From Nitrospiraceae bacterium (GTDB taxonomy: Bacteria > Nitrospirota_A > Leptospirillia > Leptospirillales > Leptospirillaceae), in NCBI GenBank assembly GCA_028064945.1, contig JAPTWQ010000108.1, positions 1 to 9,684 of the forward strand: DNA of 9,684 bases, written 5' to 3'. Made by a program: the position numbers and the translations under genes. The notes beneath the pieces were generated by a model. The model made no database searches, was not told where the DNA came from, and saw only the letters and a list, made by a program, of their open reading frames with translations. Shown here one piece after another: positions 7,933 to 9,684 of this stretch (its first letter is position 1; each line of letters begins with the position of its first letter).

Positions 7933-8557
7933 GACGACGAACCTCCTCAAAAAATCGTTTCATCTTCTGCCGGTCCTTTTTTCCTGGAGAGGATTCTACA
8001 CCCGAAGAGACATCCACCCCAAACGGACGGACACTCCGGATGGCTTCCCCGATATTGGTTTCGTTCAGTCCCCCCGAAAGAATCAGGGGGACATGTCTGG
8101 AGAGCTCGGCTGCAAGAGAATAATTCCAGGACTGGCCGTTTCCGCCCGGAAGCTTTGCAGACGACTGTTCCACGAGTACATGCGTCGCTCCCGGAAAAGG
8201 AACCAGGGGACCACTCCACTCCTTCGCTTCCGGAGGGACCTTGCGAACATCAATCCAGGGAAGCCCCAGCTTTTCGATGCGAAGGAACCAGTCTTCCGGA
8301 AAAGCCGGACCGTGCCACTGAATCATGTCCAGACCAGAAATGCAGGCTGTTTCCTCGATGAAGTCCCAGTCGGGATGGACGAAGACCCCGACTCTCAGAA
8401 TGCCCTTCGGAAGAAGACGGGAAATGTCCCGCGCTTTTTCGGGAAGAACGTTCCGGGGGGAACCATCATAAAATACGAACCCGATGGCATCCGGAGACTC
8501 GGAAGCCGCGATCCCGGCATCTTCGGCAGAAGTAATACCGCAAATCTTAATCCACAT
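7919..8557 (-). CDS. trpF: Phosphoribosylanthranilate isomerase
   Basis: TrpF performs the Amadori rearrangement of phosphoribosylanthranilate to CdRP, the step between TrpD and TrpC. The 212-residue product is a single TIM barrel of usual length. KICGIT (4-9) carries C6, the expected general base. [12 protein letters not shown] (26-37) and VGVFV (56-60) follow, then IQWHG (79-83) where QLHG is usual. The phosphate-binding half reads [14 protein letters not shown] (160-173) and [16 protein letters not shown] (180-195). The loop normally written LLLD...GG(S/T)G...FDW reads VLVE...GGNG...WNY here, so the general-acid Asp (D126 in the Thermotoga enzyme) is replaced by E130. ATG 8557 follows AAGGAG by ten bases and lies 11 bases inside trpC; the 3' end overlaps trpB by 14 bases. 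The family is certain; only the Glu substitution raises a question about activity. Confidence 0.95.
   Translation of the reverse strand: MWIKICGITSAEDAGIAASESPDAIGFVFYDGSPRNVLPEKARDISRLLPKGILRVGVFVHPDWDFIEETACISGLDMIQWHGPAFPEDWFLRIEKLGLPWIDVRKVPPEAKEWSGPLVPFPGATHVLVEQSSAKLPGGNGQSWNYSLAAELSRHVPLILSGGLNETNIGEAIRSVRPFGVDVSSGVESSPGKKDRQKMKRFFEEVRRHGNT
7942..7947 (-). promoter_or_regulatory. Ribosome binding site deciding the trpB start
   Basis: AGGAGG on the minus strand, inside the 3' end of trpF, lies nine bases before ATG 7932. It overlaps the in-frame TTG at 7950 and so rules out the six-residue longer reading. Confidence 0.8.
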
Positions 8558-9371
8558 CTCTCAGAAACTCCTTCAAAGCTTCTCCCGGATCGGGGGCACT
8601 CAGGAAAGACTCTCCCACGAGGACGGCATCATACCCCAGATTTTCCATCCTTTTCCGGTCTTTGGGAGTCTTGAGACCACTCTCCGCGACGCGAAGAACC
8701 CCTTTAGGTATATGCGGCACCAGTTCTTCCGAAAGCCCCAGATCGATGACTAACGAATCCAGATCCCGATGATTGACTCCGACCAGATCGCTTCCGGCAT
8801 CGAGAGCCATATCCAGCTCTTCCCGGGAATGGACTTCGACCAGCGCAGAAAGTCCAAGGCGACGGGAAAGGGCAATCATTTCCGAAAGACGGTCAAAAGA
8901 AAGAATCCGCACGATCAACAAGACAATATCTGCCCCCAGAAACCGACTTTCCCATATCTGATAAGGGAGGATGAGAAAGTCTTTTCGGAGGAAAGGCACC
9001 CGGGTTTCAGATGCCAGTTTCTCTTTCAGAAGACGCAGATCATTCGGATGACCTCCGAAAAAAGGCTCATCTGTCAAAACAGAAATCCCGGACGCCCCGT
9101 TCATCAGATATCCGGAAACGATTGCCATCGGATCATAGGGTTCGCGAATCACTCCCCGGGAAGGGGACTTTTTCTTCGTTTCCGCGATCACGCGGAGGCT
9201 CTTTTTTCCTCCGGACCAGATCAACTTTGGTGAGAGGGGTTGTTCCCGCATCGAGCACACATCTTGTTCCAGCTGCGAAAAGGGACGAACCCGCTCGGAC
9301 GCTTCAACTTCAACCTGCTTCGAACGAACGATCCTGCTCAGGAGGGGGTGGTCTTCGATGCTTCGACCCAT
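8547..9371 (-). CDS. trpC: Indole-3-glycerol phosphate synthase
   Basis: TrpC closes the indole ring, converting CdRP to indole-3-glycerol phosphate with loss of CO2 and water. The 274 residues make a monofunctional TIM barrel; TrpF is a separate gene here. The catalytic set is present: AETKKKSPSRG (63-73) with E64 and K66, FLRKDF (127-132) with K130, ALVEVHS (176-182) with E179, GVNHRDL (198-204) with N200, and AESG (229-232) with E230 and S231. VLTDEPFFGG (98-107) is the usual strand-loop after the first catalytic Lys. ATG 9371 has a GGAG 11 bases upstream and lies 34 bases inside trpD; the early LLSRIVRSKQVEV matches the family's N-terminal helix, so a later start is unlikely. It overlaps trpF by 11 bases at its 3' end. 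Confidence 0.96.
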   Translation of the reverse strand: MGRSIEDHPLLSRIVRSKQVEVEASERVRPFSQLEQDVCSMREQPLSPKLIWSGGKKSLRVIAETKKKSPSRGVIREPYDPMAIVSGYLMNGASGISVLTDEPFFGGHPNDLRLLKEKLASETRVPFLRKDFLILPYQIWESRFLGADIVLLIVRILSFDRLSEMIALSRRLGLSALVEVHSREELDMALDAGSDLVGVNHRDLDSLVIDLGLSEELVPHIPKGVLRVAESGLKTPKDRKRMENLGYDAVLVGESFLSAPDPGEALKEFLRDVD

Positions 9372-9684
9372 GAATCAAGAATCTCCAATGGTTTTCGGGA
9401 GTAAAGGACTTCTCTTGCCATTTCGACTCCATCCCGGGGGGAAGAGACCTTTCCCCAGGTCCAGAGGCCGAGAGCGGCATTTGCCAACGTCACATCCAGA
9501 AAAGGGCCTTCCGTACCGTTCAGGACCTTCCTTAAAATTTCGGCATTGTCTGCAGCACTCCCGCCTCGAATTTTTTCCAGCGGAACAAAAGGAAGACCAA
9601 AATCAGAAGGGTGGAGGATCATTTCTTCGCACTTTCCCTCCTGGTAACGCACAAGCGAAGTCGGCCCGCTCCGAAAACGTCTCG
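9338..9684 (-). CDS. trpD: Anthranilate phosphoribosyltransferase, C-terminal part (5' end outside window)
   Basis: TrpD transfers phosphoribose from PRPP to anthranilate. Only the last 114 or so residues are visible; the frame stays open to the window edge at 9684, and the GTG at 9652 is internal (the sequence before it reads RRFRSGPTSLV). The remaining part matches the family's end: a GPTSLVRY strand, the HPSDFGLPFVPLEKIRGGSAADNAEIL segment where TrpD proteins have a conserved DFGL and a GG...NA element, and DVTLANAALGLWTWGKV with the conserved Asn-Ala, then a final helix. The GGDG-type and PRPP-binding motifs of the N-terminal half lie outside. trpC begins 34 bases before its TGA, so the two are co-translated. 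trpE and trpG, if part of this operon, would be further upstream. Confidence 0.92.
   Translation of the reverse strand, partial: RRFRSGPTSLVRYQEGKCEEMILHPSDFGLPFVPLEKIRGGSAADNAEILRKVLNGTEGPFLDVTLANAALGLWTWGKVSSPRDGVEMAREVLYSRKPLEILDSWVEASKTTPS

Noticed and set aside
7933..7950. TTG at 7950 as the trpB start
   Set aside because: The bases after it are the AGGAGG ribosome binding site for ATG 7932, so they are better read as signal than as codons.
7769..8674. A 301-codon open frame on the + strand opposite trpB, trpF and trpC
   Set aside because: It crosses three well-supported genes on the other strand and shows no family motif; a shadow frame.
1..9684. Mobile elements, CRISPR arrays, tRNA/rRNA genes or a defence island
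   Set aside because: Nearly every base belongs to a recognised core gene; no transposase, spaced repeats, terminal inverted repeats or RNA-gene pattern was seen.

Overview
The window looks like a piece of a Gram-negative bacterial chromosome: dense core genes, G+C a little above 50 % by eye, and an LptD-type outer-membrane gene. The set of genes and the style of the proteins would fit an acidophilic Nitrospirota such as Leptospirillum. That placement is an impression from the sequence, not a search result.

Left part, + strand (2-1280): the C-terminal part of NAD kinase (nadK), cut by the window edge, followed after 61 bases by a complete zinc-dependent M14-family carboxypeptidase/deacylase-like gene. 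It converges on the genes of the minus strand, with only 20 bases between the two stop codons and a short imperfect inverted repeat that could act as a terminator in both directions.

The rest, minus strand (1301-9684), is one long co-directional run read from right to left: trpD (partial) - trpC - trpF - trpB - trpA - accD - folC - lptD. Every junction overlaps or abuts except trpA/accD, which has 52 bases between stop and start. trpD to trpA convert anthranilate to tryptophan. accD encodes the beta subunit of acetyl-CoA carboxylase carboxyltransferase. folC encodes dihydrofolate/folylpolyglutamate synthase. lptD encodes the outer-membrane LPS translocon. The trpFBA-accD-folC order resembles a widely conserved arrangement; lptD at its end, sharing one base with folC, is less familiar.

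No mobile element, CRISPR array, tRNA, rRNA or obviously foreign gene is visible, and I do not see an undescribed system. The points most worth a second look are three copies of one octamer at the trpA/accD junction that could form two mutually exclusive hairpins, and a TrpF whose expected catalytic Asp is read as Glu. Almost every base is coding; no stretch over 300 bases lacks a gene.
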